A stretch of 64,000 nt of DNA from Omphiscola glabra (Eukaryota; Mollusca; Gastropoda; Lymnaeidae). The position numbers were made by a program, and so were the translations under genes. The stretch's first letter is position 1, and the number at the start of each line of letters is the position of its first letter. This document shows positions 32,324-44,405 of this stretch, in pieces. The stretch lies in NCBI GenBank assembly GCA_964017045.1, contig OZ024810.1:14616204-14680203 (forward strand), written 5' to 3'. The notes beneath the pieces were generated by a model. It saw only the letters and a list, made by a program, of their open reading frames with translations, was not told the DNA's origin and made no database searches.

Positions 32324-33819
32324 CAAAATGTTCCTAATTTTTTTAAAGAAAGTTAGTTCGAACGAAAGTTAGTTCGAATGAAAGTATTTAAGAACGAACA
32401 TTTTTTCGAAATGAAATAAGACGGAAATAATTATTAATACTTTATTGCTATTATTGTTTTTTAATTTTTTCTCTCATTTTTTTATTCAAAATAATTTCCG
32501 TTCGAGCAATATTAGTACACATTTGTTCGTACAAATTGGTTAATATCACTTTTTGGAGATGACTATTAACTGCTGATTATTTAATTTAGTGTGACTAGGT
32601 ACAATAACTAAGTTCTTCCTTAAAATCCAATTAGAGAATATTTATTCCCAGGCGGTTGCGTTAATATCAGAAAAATCCGATTCCCCACACATGTTAAAAT
32701 AATGTGACAACCCGCCCCCCCCCCCCCAAATTCCTATTTCCACCCAAAAGATGATGAGTGGCGTCATTTATTGATTGCCGGCCATTCTATGTATTGTGAA
32801 TATAGTTAATATCAAAAGGTCATCACCGTAATTTTACTTAGGCCTACATTAAACTACTTTGAATGCTCGTAAGCGTTATTGTTCAGATTTTGTAATGGTA
32901 ATAAATTAACCAATGCACAAATCTAATGTTAAAAGAAGCATGAGTGTTACGACCTCTGTTTAATCGTACAAATTCACAAGTTCATAGCTTTTAAAAATAA
33001 TATGTCTGCGTCATACATATAAAAAATACTAAATTAATATAAATTCAAAATTTTGTTTATAAAACAGCTCGCCAGTGATTGTCTAGACTCTAGACTACAG
33101 GAAATATATTTATCTGCACCTTGTTTGATTCATAGTGATGTGGGAGATGTGTTTTCGCATTCTAGTGCCTATTGCCTCAGCATAACATCTTATTTGAAGA
33201 TATCGATTTAAATATGCAATTTTTAAATACCTATAAAATAAGATCACAAAAAATGTAAATAAATATATATTCTAAAGTTACATAGATGTTGATTAAGCCT
33301 GTCCTTTCATCTGCCACTAAAAAGATGTCCTTCTCTGTCTTTTTGAACGCAGAAAATGTAAGAACATCTTAAATGGGAAAGTTAGATTCGCCACTCTACA
33401 ATAGTAAATGATATTCGTACTTTGCGTAAATCTTTAAGGGAAATTGAAAGTGATTAAAAAAAAAAAACCTCATTCAAGAAACATTTAAAGACTTTTTTAA
33501 AAAAATAGTGTTTAGGACACCAGAGCGCTAAAATAGCATGGATACAAGCGTTATAAAAGAATTCAACCAACAATCAGTTAGTATAGTAATCGTCCTGCTA
33601 AGTGTCGAAAAGTCACAATCATTGGCCGGATTTTCTTCATTTTTTCTATTAATGAAAGGGTCGAAAGAGGGGAGTATTCTTTAACTTAATTCATTAAGAA
33701 TAAATAGCCCCTTATACAGCTATCATTAGCTTCTCACATACAAGTGTTTATTTCCTTTCTTGGTCAATACATTTTTGATATCCGAGTAAATCCTGATATG
33801 ATATTTTACTAAAACCTTA
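32324..33819. other. gene-free interval
   Basis: AT-rich DNA with a C homopolymer near 32712-32726. A repeat fragment at about 33513-33555 is related, in reverse orientation, to the one at 12262-12330. No supported gene. Confidence 0.4.
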
Positions 33820-33839
33820 TGAAGATCATACATGTTCAG

Positions 33840-34019
33840 TGTTTGAAAGTGATGATGTGCCTTGGTTTTGAAATTGTTACGTCTATGACATCCATGGAAG
33901 AACTGCTAGAAATGATTAATCACCGGCCGATAAGGACATTGCTATTTGAACAAATGAAGCAGTTGACGAACAATATTAACATAACAAAACTAAAAAAAAA
34001 ATTAGATCAGGAAAACTAG
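33840..34019 (+). CDS. short exon-like ORF, paralogue of 36601-36786
   Basis: Preceded by an acceptor-like CATGTTCAG, the frame runs about 60 codons to TAG and contains MEELLEMINHRPIR and FEQMKQLTNNIN. The peptide and its DNA align with the ORF ending at 36786 (IEGLMKDINDLPIK, IEQMNQLLDEIG), with shared spacing and a shared GAACAAATGAA block. Paralogy in frame suggests a duplicated last exon of an unidentified gene. No domain is recognised. It could also be a pair of repeat-derived fragments. Confidence 0.35.
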   Translation, partial: CLKVMMCLGFEIVTSMTSMEELLEMINHRPIRTLLFEQMKQLTNNINITKLKKKLDQEN

Positions 34020-34139
34020 TTTAAAAAAAAAACAAGAAACATATTTTATTTCAAACCATATCAAATAGGTTTTGTAATAAAGTAGATACAAGGCCATTAA
34101 AAAGAATTAAAATAATTGCTGTCTTTTGTTAGAGCGATA

Positions 34140-34935
34140 CATAAACTGAGCGAATCTCAAGTTGATGGTCTGGAGTTCATTCCCCACCAAAGCCCAGTCA
34201 AGCAATAACAACACCAGCGCCCCGAATGGATGGGAATCCTTAACCTTGGACGGTAACTCATCCAAGAGAAGGCAACACCTGCGACGCCACTGGTGCCAAG
34301 CTGTATCATCCACATGATGTTCCCTTGGGGTTATCCAGAGGCGTGGAGAGAGGCGATTTGCTGTTGGGAACCAGCTTATAAGGAGAAGATGAGATCAACA
34401 CTTGGAGATCGGAAGAAAGCGGCAGCGTCCCTCAGGAGACTTGGGGGCGTCCACATGGGGTTTTGCCTTTCGTGGCGTGGCAGACTAGTAGGGGGGACTT
34501 CTCCACCCGAAGCTAAAAAAACCCAGGCCAAACGCATGACTCCCAACGCAACGGGAGCTGCCACTAACATGATTACTAGTTGCTGTTAATGGATATGAGG
34601 CTTGGGTGGCCATCAAAACCTATGCCGATGATTTTAGCTACGCGGCCGTGAGAAAACCGCTCCTAGGCAACCGTTTCGTCCCGCCACTACCAACGTCCCT
34701 GGGCGGTGGGGAGTGGTAACGCAACACCAACACCCGGACTGCGGACGCTTTAAACGCAGCGTCCTCGGTCGACCGGGCCTCCCCTAGGTCAAAGGGGAGG
34801 TTCCCTGCGCCCTTCCGCACGGGCTGGCGTCGGGTTAAGTCTTTCAGTGCGCTGGATTGTGTGGGGGGACGCCGGGGGGGGGAAATTAAGAGCTCACGCT
34901 CGACGGCCCACCGACTCCATCTCTTATGCGACATT
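34140..34935. other. GC-rich island, probably a mobile-element fragment
   Basis: Composition switches abruptly from AT-rich to GC-rich, with blocks such as GGTCGACCGGGCCTCCCC and GGGGAGGTTCCCTGCGCC, and switches back at about 34935. Open frames on both strands (60-98 codons) show no recognisable domain. The style resembles 5' regions of non-LTR retrotransposons, but I cannot name a family. Confidence 0.4.
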
Positions 34936-36600
34936 TTCAGATCGAGTTATTCAAATTACACTCGTATTAAGTTAAAACATATATTTTTTTAGTTCATCTA
35001 CTTTACTGTAGTAAAAAATACAATGTACATATATAAATATGTGCATTGAATTTACCTTTAATTACTACAGTAAGGCTGCGACAAAGACTATTAAATAAAA
35101 TGCAAGTTATAAAGCTGAAAATATATATAAACAATTTCCAAAACTCTTTCCACTACCCTGTGACCATTCAGCCCATTAAAAGACAGAATACAATCATACT
35201 GTTATTTTTAAAAAAGTTGATGCATGAGTTTACGTTTTTCGTAACAACTCTATATAGCACAGTTCAAGGGTGAAAATAATTCCCCAAATTACTATTTATC
35301 TTTCTACGGTGTTGTTTATAATGTTGAGTCTCACAATATCCGTTTAACTTTATTAAACTCTTATGAATCTGATATATAATTAGAGTTTAATGGATCAGCG
35401 AAAAATTTAAACTTCTTTAAACGGCCAATTTCTTTTGTGTTTGTTATTGTAATGAGGCCTAATCGATGTGGCATTTATGGCTAACTTTTCTTGCTGGTCG
35501 TTAATTTGCCATAGCGCTGTCAAGGAAACGGCATAGATATATACAATTATTAATTTACTAGCCATATTAATTTTACGATCACAATATCTTGCAGACTAGA
35601 GGGTGCCTGTCCCTGAAGTTTCAGCACGCCGTATACCAGATTATGAGACGACATCCGACTTTTGAAAAGATTTTCATCGGTTAAAATGTCGTCTTATACT
35701 GTGGAATAAAACAGTAATTTATTTTAATTCCTCTGTGCTCTGCCTGATAGTCGAAGAAAAAGCTGTATTTTAATATGAAATATTTGATTACTTATAAAAA
35801 AATTGAACGGCTTCAACTGGTACACAATTTATAATATAATAAAGTATTTGTTGCGCCATTTTGAGCAAGTACGAAAACTAGGCTACATTTTCCATTACGT
35901 GTTAAGTAAACTGGATGGGGCTTGGTAACATTGAATGGTAACACATCTTGGAGTCCCGTAAGCGGTTTGACGTTGACACAATGAAAATTCCTACAACTGC
36001 TGCTACGTAGGCCGCATCAAAAGCAAAGTGAAATATACACACACTGCTTGTCATATACTGCATCCTGGTCTATTTCCAGTCATTTTGACTTAGTATTGTC
36101 ATTGGATCAAAAAGCCAAGGTCGAGAGAGTGAGGCTGGCGAATTGAAAAACTCTCCTTCACTTTAAAAAAAATACATTTCAAGTCGAGGCTACTACTCAA
36201 ATCGAAAATCCATTTTGTCTTCTTCATGTGCAAAAGACGAACAATCATAATAAGAAACTCAATGTTTGAAGAATATAATTGGAAGCTCTTAAGCAATTTC
36301 ATATTCCCCATTTCTTAAATAATAACTATCAATTAATAGATTATCTACTTAGTCTAATGTAAAGAACACCATGGTAATTTTTCATTTAGCAGAGATCGAA
36401 AAGGTTTGGTACTTGAATTTCTTATAAAATGCACATTTCATTGACTTGAATATTTAAGTAATTCGAAGTTATTCAAAAACATTTTATATTTATTTGCTGG
36501 TATGTATCACCTCGTTTTAAACACTTCTGCACAACAAAAAATGTTTGTTATTGTTTGGATATTGTACTATATTATTAATATATTTCATTATAAATTTACA
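34936..36600. other. gene-free interval
   Basis: Mostly AT-rich DNA without recognised repeats or coding sequence. Short frames at 35046-35273 and 36099-36311 have no start or splice support. Confidence 0.4.
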
Positions 36601-36786
36601 GAGAACATACTTTCTGCCCTTAATAGCGATCAAACACCTGCCACTGAGAGTCTTGCCTCACTGACATGCATAGAAGGACTCATGAAAGACATTAATGACC
36701 TGCCAATAAAAAAAATGCAAATTGAACAAATGAACCAGCTGCTAGATGAAATCGGGGCTAAATTTGATGAAATTGGTATAAATTGA
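36601..36786 (+). CDS. short exon-like ORF, paralogue of 33840-34019
   Basis: An acceptor-like AATTTACAG precedes a frame of about 61 codons to TGA: E-N-I-L-S-A-L-N, then CIEGLMKDINDLPIKKMQIE and QMNQLLDEIGAKF. It is charged and probably helical. The 36502 start sits in a hydrophobic AT-rich lead that is more likely intron. It matches the 33840 ORF in peptide and DNA. The upstream exons and the function are unknown. Confidence 0.38.
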   Translation, partial: ENILSALNSDQTPATESLASLTCIEGLMKDINDLPIKKMQIEQMNQLLDEIGAKFDEIGIN

Positions 36787-39144
36787 TAAGTAACTGGAAA
36801 GTGTTACTGATAAAATATATACGCAGGTTACTAGCCTTTTTATTGTGTCAGAGTAGTTGGTTTGGTCGAATGATTAGGATAATTGTTGGTAGAGTAAAAT
36901 TCGTAGGTCGAGTGATGGGTGGTAGGTCGGAAAGATGAGGCTAATGCTGAAGACTCTAATTATGACTGATATATATATATATGGAGAGCACGCGGGTAGT
37001 TTGAGCGGCTGGAACATTTCAGAGCAAGGTGATGTTTTAGGGATCACGATTTCTAAACACAGCTAAAAATTAATTATTTTTCGCAAAAAAATACTTTTGC
37101 GTTTGTACTAGATGCATTTTTTTAACTGAATATTTTAAATTATGTATATGCATTCCAAGTGTTCACTTAATGAAGATATCACAATGGTTTACACACATGT
37201 CTATATTGTGACTGAAGTAATAAATAAGATATAATGGAATCAGAATTAATAATTTTCAACTGTTGTTTTTTAAGTACTATGAATCTTGAGAGTGGTTTCA
37301 TCTTTAACGGATTGTTATTTTATTTATTATTTTTTGAATAGGTTGTTAGCAGTTGTAAAAATTCCGTATATTGTAAAACAGTTAAATATCGTGGGGCATG
37401 GTTGAAACAATGTATAGCTTTTTTATCAATAAGAGATGTGTTTAAATAAATGAGGAAATGGTGGGATACATAATAATAATTCCAGGAAGTTAGATTCGAC
37501 TCAACTGTCTACTGTTTATCAGCAATCATGTACAATATTTAGATAAGAATATGATTAGTAATATCCAAAATACCCCACAAAATATCGGAACGTAACTTTC
37601 ATATAGTTAATGTAAACTTGATAGACAATGGATTAATGGTTTACTTTTTTCTCAAGTGCAGACGTAACATATTTTTAAAGTTTCTTTTCTATAGGAATGT
37701 GATGTTATTTAAGTTAATAAATGTGTATATGTCATATTTGTTTTATAATTTGCATCTTTTTACAATACCCAAACGTTTTGCTCTAACGAGTAATTTATAT
37801 TTATTGTTATAGAATGCATTCTTTATTGTTTTGTTCATCTTTATAAAAATTTTATTTTCAAATTTTTCGTAATCAGTAGCTTATAAGGCGTTAGTTCCTG
37901 TCTGCTTAACGCAAAACCCTAGCAAATATTTTTATACATTTTATATTTTACTTTATGTGTATTTAAATTGTTTTCTAAATCGTTGATGTGGGGGTTGACT
38001 TCAATTTAACAATATCGTTTCTGTTTGTGTTATAATATTAAAACTAGATGGTAATATATATATAAATATATTAACATGCATATATATTCGTTATCAGAGT
38101 TTTTTTCTAAAAAAAAGCTTAATTATAAAATAGTGTTTGTCAATGATAAATTTTATACTTTTTTTAAAATATATATTTAGAATGATGGAAAGAATAGGAT
38201 AAATAATCAAACTTCTTATGTACATATATCGGAGATTAAGAATAAGGTGTAAATTTTTTTACGTGGATGACAATATATTTAGATATTTTAGATATTAAAG
38301 TCGTGAAAATATGGGTGTTACATTCTTCTTTACAAAGAAATATTTGTTTAACAATTAAGAATATATATTTGTCAATGGCATAACGTGGGTAAATTTATAT
38401 AAGTATACCAAAACCTCAAATAATAATAATCAAAATCAAATTATATAACACACGTGAACAAAATGTGGATTAAGGTTATATTTCAAGATTATTTTTTTTT
38501 TTTACTTTGCTAAAGGTAAACTGGGTTTATATTATTTGAGATTGGTAAAATGTATTTTTAAAAAACACTTAAGGCTGTTACAGACGTGAACGACAGTTAA
38601 GATTTTGTTCTTTAGATAAAAGCATTACTTTATTTTGAAAACGATTTTGCGATAATATAGCAAAAAAAAAAAAAAAACAAAAAAAAAAAAAGGCACAAAT
38701 TAGGTTACATTTTGAATGAAGATTTCAGTATATCAAATTCCGGCAATATATACTTAAAAAAAATATATCTTTGATTTCTTGTATATACAAATGCATGTAG
38801 AACATTTTATTTTTTTCAAATTGTGGATACTTCAACTCCGTGATTCACAAATCTTTTAGGACATATTATTATTTTTAATATTATTACAAACTAAATGTTC
38901 TGATTTTTTAAAATTTTAAATCATTTGACATACAGTATATACATCACACACTGTCACAGAAACCTCATTTGATTTCATATTTAAAAAAAAGAAACTGTAT
39001 ACTTTCACAATAATTGCTTTTCCGTGCTTTTTTTAAACGATACCTTAGATTATTAAATATAACGTTACAGATTTCATCTGAAAATTTTCAATATATTGAT
39101 TTCAAATTAGTTTTAAAACGATTCCATTTTAATATTAGTCTCCC
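36787..39144. other. gene-free, very AT-rich interval
   Basis: It contains a (TA)n tract near 36970, TATA-rich DNA near 38050, and two A-runs near 38661-38691. Frames here are AT-composition artefacts. No supported gene. Confidence 0.45.
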
Positions 39145-39760
39145 AGAAGCTACCTTTACCATTAAGGAGGGCTTCACATGCGTTAATCGTAATGTGATTT
39201 ATGCGATTGTGTACCGTAGATGACATTCTAGATACATATGTGAAACTGGGAGAAGATTGCCATATAGGTTCACTGAACACATCCGGGACATGGAACAGGG
39301 TACAATTTCCCCAGTCTCTTCATATTTCAACAGAGAGGAACATAAAGGTACATTGGATGTATCCATTAAGGCAATGATTTCTTTTACCAACACACCAGAG
39401 AGAGTTAAAATGGAAACATATTTATTCAGCTTTTCGGCACCATAACTCCATAAGGCATTAATCAAATAATATACTACTATGTTTCTCAATTTCCCAGTAT
39501 TTATACGCTTTTCCAAATGCTTTGGTTTTCTGTATCCCTAAATTTGTTGGTCCGTTAAAATTCTAGAACTTATTTTTCATGGTACCAATATTTATATTCT
39601 TCACTTCGTGTAATCTTACTTCTAGAGAGAAGTTCTCTAAATTTATATTTTTTACTATGTTCTGTTTTTGCCTTATTTTTATTTGTCCTGTTTCCTGAAG
39701 AAGGCTCTAAGGACAAGGGTATATTGTACTTGGGTAGTCGAGGTCATTATTTTTACAAAG
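39145..39760 (+). pseudogene. Penelope-like element remnant (GIY-YIG endonuclease region)
   Basis: The plus strand reads PEATFTIKEGFTC, VNRNVIYAIVYRR, an in-frame stop (TGA where a cysteine is expected), then RYICETGRRLPYRFTEHIRD and a tail to about 39445. This is the conserved C-terminal GIY-YIG nuclease region of Penelope-like retroelements, broken by the stop codon. A CCTGAAGAAGGCTCTAAGG block near 39693 may belong to its 3' end. Reverse transcriptase sequence was not recognised upstream, so the copy is 5' truncated. Confidence 0.7.
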
Positions 39761-39837
39761 CTGTTTGTAAATAAAGAATTTTATGTAACTTTTTATTTAC
39801 TATCGTGATTATATTTTTTTTCTTTTCTGCTTTTTAT

Positions 39838-39914
39838 GTGAAGCGCGGTGAGCCTAGCCCTAGCCCTAGGCTGGATTACCACGCCACACAAGACCAATTT
39901 AATAATAATAATAA
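39838..39914 (+). repeat. SINE-like tail with (TAA)n, copy 2
   Basis: GCGCGGTGAGCCTAGCCCTA with an extra CCTAGC unit, GGCTGG, ACCACGCCACACAAGACCA and an (AAT)n end. It is homologous to the repeat at 18261-18331. Confidence 0.6.
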
Positions 39915-40299
39915 ACCGCTCACATAAAGAAGCCAATGAGGAATACGTTCTACCACATTTTGTACAAAATAAATTAATCAGCCAACCTACATTGAATGAA
40001 ACAAAAGATATTATATTTACCATGAGAAATTAAAAAAGCCCCTTATTACTGCAGACTTGATAAAATTTAGTGGAAACTAATTGTATAGCAAATACACGAC
40101 ATTATATCCAAAATATAACAGGGTGAAATAATTCCTAAAGAATTAGACACTGAAGTCATGTACCCAATTCACAAGAATAGATCTAAGCTTGATTCATAAA
40201 TATGTCCAATTAATGTGTTGTTGACACATATTGCTAAATATTTTATTTAATTAATGTAACTTTCAAAATCCTGATGTAACTAACATTAAGACAACTTGA

Positions 40300-41430
40300 A
40301 ATTTATAACGAACGTATTCTATAGCAATATCGATGTGGATTCTGACATAATAGATCAACCTCAGGACCTATCTTTCCTATCAAGTGTCTCTTGGAGAAAA
40401 GCTAGGAATTTATTATCAGCATACACCAAAGTTATTTCAATTAAAATAAAGCTTATGATACCATAGACAGGAAATATCTTTTTGGTGCACTACATAAACT
40501 TGGTGTTTCTTACAAACTTACCAGGGTTGTACATGCTATGGCTAACTTTAAAAAGCAGAATCAATGTACAAAGAGAGTACACGTTGGAGCCCATTATTTT
40601 AGATATCCCTCCATTACAGTACATCACATATATGGACTACATATCTCTACTGGGCAGAAACAGCACTGATATTGAAAGCTAAACTAAAACTTGATGATGC
40701 CTCAGTTAAAGCTGATCTAGGGGTAAAAAAATGCGAAGACAAAACGTGTGGTAACGTCGAGAAACACACACACACTGGTGACAACATTAAAAATAAGCAG
40801 CCACACCTTTGACAGAGGGGCCAATTTCAAATATCTACGAGCTACTTTAAACGAGAAAAATGAATTTATGACATAGGTGAAAGAAAGGGTAACAGCAGGC
40901 AACCACTTTTATTTCAGCCTTCTAAAGCTACTAGAAAGCAAAGGAAGGCTTTATAGACCACTATTATTAGACCAGTTAAGTAAACGAAAATGAGACGTGA
41001 TCTCTTACCAGATAAGAAGAAAACGTGATCAATACATACATGCGAGAAGAAACCCTCAGAACAAAGTACGGTCCCGTGATGGACAGTGATGTATGGAGAA
41101 TCCTTTCAAACCAAGGGATATATCAATTCGTTTATGCTCTATCCATAGTCGAACGAATTTTTTAAAAAAATGCCGCCCGCAATAGACAGGAAACCTTGAG
41201 AGAATGCCATAATTTAGAAGAGAAAAAGTGATCTAAAGGCAGAAATCTAATGGGCACACACCTCACAAGTCCACTAAGACTGAGAATGAATAATGATGTA
41301 GAGAAGGACGTACATCACCTGGGATTTCGAATACGGAGGCGGAAAGTCATGGAACGTTCCATTGCGTAGAATGTGGTGTATCTGGACACGGCCTTACAAG
41401 GGTTGTAGGACCACTGATGATGTTAAATAA
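40300..41430 (+). pseudogene. non-LTR retrotransposon (LINE) remnant
   Basis: Frame-broken reverse-transcriptase sequence. AYDTIDRKYLFGALHKLG (from 40451) matches the A-Y-D block of LINE polymerases. Further on, NFKYLRATLNEKNEF and KERVTAGNHFYFSLLKLL (about 40825-40925) match the conserved region after the RT. A later piece matches the typical LRTKYGPVMDSDVWRI-like stretch. Multiple stops and frameshifts show it is dead. The clade was not assigned. Confidence 0.7.
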
Positions 41431-41896
41431 CTCGTTATTTCTACGAAATAATGTATATACAGAAGCATACTCAATGGATAAAAAAAACTATTACATTAAA
41501 ATATACTTTTTAAGAATAGCTATTCTTTTTTATGATAGTCATGAAATTCAAAGAATTCATTGAACGATTGTGAATCTTTTTTTTTTAAATTGGCAATTCT
41601 TTGTACTTAAAACTGAAAACTTCAGAAGTAAAACAAAATTGAAGATACTTTTCATCTACTGCTAAATATTTAAAGATGAAATGCATGATAATTTATATCT
41701 AAAACATAAATAAAAATTACCTTTGAAAAAATTATTTAACGTTGGCTTTGTTTGAGACAGCAATTGATACGACCCTTAGATCTGGCGTGGGTGGGGTGAA
41801 TATTCATTTTCAATTTGGTATAAAGCTTTTTTTTAAATAAATAAATGTATGTAACTGCTTTATATGCCATACGTATATTTGCCAAGATTTTCAACG

Positions 41897-41976
41897 AGAA
41901 GCACGGTGATTCCAGCCCCAGGCTGGGGTTACTCGCTATTAAAGACCACTGTAATATTATGATAATAATAATAATT
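41897..41976 (+). repeat. SINE-like tail with (TAA)n, copy 3
   Basis: GAAGCACGGTGATTCCAGCC, then CCAGGCTGGGG, TACTCGCTATTAAAGACCAC and an (ATA)n end. It is homologous to 18261-18331 and 39838-39914. Confidence 0.55.
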
Positions 41977-43477
41977 AATAGTCATCATTCATATTTCAAT
42001 TGATTGTTCACGTGTTCATATCATAAAAAACAAACGCAATGTTAGCTTGCCAATACAATTCAAATTTCATGAGATCTTAAAAGGAGAGTGCCGCCTTACA
42101 AAGTATCCTAGATCTATGTGAAAAATATCCTGAACTTTTAATTATCCAATAGTACTGCATTTACATGCATTTAAATATGTAGTGTTTACACATTTTTAAG
42201 TGCAAAGCGATATAATTAATGAACTTTTTCGGTATTAGCGGTTTTATTTAAAAATAAATTTGTAAAGACTAACACACCAGAGCACAATTATAGCAAAATA
42301 AGTAATGGAAATTCGGGCTTGACAATAATATTAAACTGTTTATTTATACCACATTATGTAATAGTGTGTATTTGTGTGAGTTTGCATTTTTTTAAAGTTT
42401 CTTCCACTAGAGGGTAGAGAAAAGAGGTTAAAACAAATTATAACAACAGGACAGTGGTGTCCATCAATCATAACCATTTTGTTTTAAAAGGCCTTATATA
42501 AACTTGAATCGAAACTTGTTAAAAATCGATCAATGATTGACAGACATGACAGTGTTACCAAGCGTGTGTCAATACATGCATGCAGTCACTGGCTAACGAA
42601 AATCAATAGTGTTCATTTATTCTAATGTAGTAGCACTAATACGTAGACCCTTTATAAAGACGGCATATATGATTAATTCTGAGTTCGACAGTTAGGCAGT
42701 TACATTTGCCAAGTAAACACTACACAAAAAATACTGTTAGTTGATAATTTTGGTGTTGCAGTTGTAGCTGACGTACACAATGTATCCCGCTGAGAATACT
42801 AGGAGTATTACTAGGAACTTGATTATATTAGGGAGACTGTTTGCCACACACAGCCTGCGTTGTTTAAGAAGCAAACATTTATAGTTGTGGAAGTTTAGAT
42901 AAATGGATAGAGAGAAAGACACTTTATAAATGATGGAGAAATCGCATAAAAAGACACTACTTAGTGTATTACCTCTCCCCATCACCATCGCTAAGTATCT
43001 TGCTATTTGTACACCACATAACGACCAAATAACGAACTCATACATAATTACTGAGTCCATTTCTGCATCTAGTTATTTTTTCAATTAATGTTTAATATTA
43101 GACTGCTCAAACTGCAAAATTAAATTATAATGTACTACAAATGACAATTACCAGCACATATTACAATCAAATTTATTTGTTTATTAAGCTTTATAATCAT
43201 ATATTGGACTTACTGTTCGATATATTTAATACATTTTTTACAAATAATATATTTAAAACTTCATTTAGCAATGTACGCTCCTGGAGCTTAAATCAAAAAC
43301 CATAGTTTTACTACGTTTTAAAATTCTAAATGTATATTTGAATATTTTCAAGTACCAATTACTATTGATCACATCTCAGTTCTAAAGGGTGGACTTTACT
43401 GCCACAACTATGCAAATATTAGCTAGAAGAACTTCCAATAATAATCACTTAGTCCTAGCAACGCTCACTGTGTAGAT
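41977..43477. other. interval with one hydrophobic ORF of unknown status
   Basis: AT-rich DNA. On the minus strand an ATG-initiated frame of 107 codons (43060-42737) encodes a cysteine- and leucine-rich peptide with about three hydrophobic segments, ending CNTKIIN. I do not recognise the family. At this AT content an ORF of this length can arise by chance, so I do not list it as a gene. Confidence 0.3.
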
Positions 43478-43672
43478 CAGTGGTTCTCAACCTTTCAAAC
43501 GCCACGACCCTTTAATACATTTCCTCATGTTGTGGCGACCCCCAACCACAAAATTATTTTTTGATACTTTATAAAAGTGGAGTGTATGTGTTTTCAGAAG
43601 GTGTTAGGCGACCCCTTTGAAAGGGTCGCTTGACCCCCAAAGTGGTCGCGACCCACAGGTTGAGAACCGCTG
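43478..43672. mobile_element. hAT MITE copy 3 with perfect 8-bp TSD
   Basis: Ends CAGTGGTTCTCAACC and GGTTGAGAACCGCTG are perfect inverted repeats of at least 12 bases. The flanks GTGTAGAT (43470-43477 and 43673-43680) are identical. It is the best preserved of the four copies (13075, 20587, 43478, 59933). Confidence 0.95.
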
Positions 43673-43680
43673 GTGTAGAT

Positions 43681-44405
43681 CAATCGAGGCAACAACGAAC
43701 AAAGGCCTCATATTAAGTAATACTAAGAGAACTGCTCCAACCTTCTTGTACTATTACCCAGCATTCATACCGTAATAAAGAAATATAGCCATGACGAATA
43801 TCGTGCTTTGTTAGTTGTTTTTTTTTCATACTTTTTATATTCTTTATATTTGCGCACTGTCTGATGTGATTTTACCAATGGGTATTTTTTTGTTCAGATG
43901 TGCATGAAATAGGAGGTTTTGGACGCAAAAATTAAAAAAAGCACAGGTCAGCAAAAATGTGACAATCATGGGGAAAAAATCCAAAACTACATCACACAGA
44001 ACTGAAATAATTGAAAACAATTTTTAAAACAAGTCTTAAGTGGGATGATATCAATCATCTTGTGCAGATTGTTATTATAAAAGTTATTCTAAATATATTT
44101 GTATTGTTTTTTTATCGTTTATGAAATATATTTGTTGAAATATAACTTGACTTTAAAAAAAAAATAATCCCGTTGAGCATGAAGCTACAATAACAATGAG
44201 ATATATCCAGATGATTGTAAAACAGTATAGTACAGTTTCCGATTTGGGTTTTTTTTTTCAAAATCATGCTAGCTATCTCTAAGCTCGAATCCGAGACTCA
44301 AACCATAGAGTAAGAGTCCGTCGCACTGCATATGTCTTCCAATGTAAAATATGGCCAGGGTGTAAAATGTTTAAATCAATCATTCTATACTTTGACGATG
44401 TACGC
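43681..44405. other. gene-free AT-rich spacer
   Basis: I see no gene or recognised repeat between the hAT MITE and the hAT transposon remnant. Confidence 0.4.

Noticed and set aside
42737..43060. 107-codon hydrophobic minus-strand ORF resembling a membrane receptor piece
   Set aside because: No family recognised and no splice or neighbour support in AT-rich DNA; noted but not annotated as a gene.
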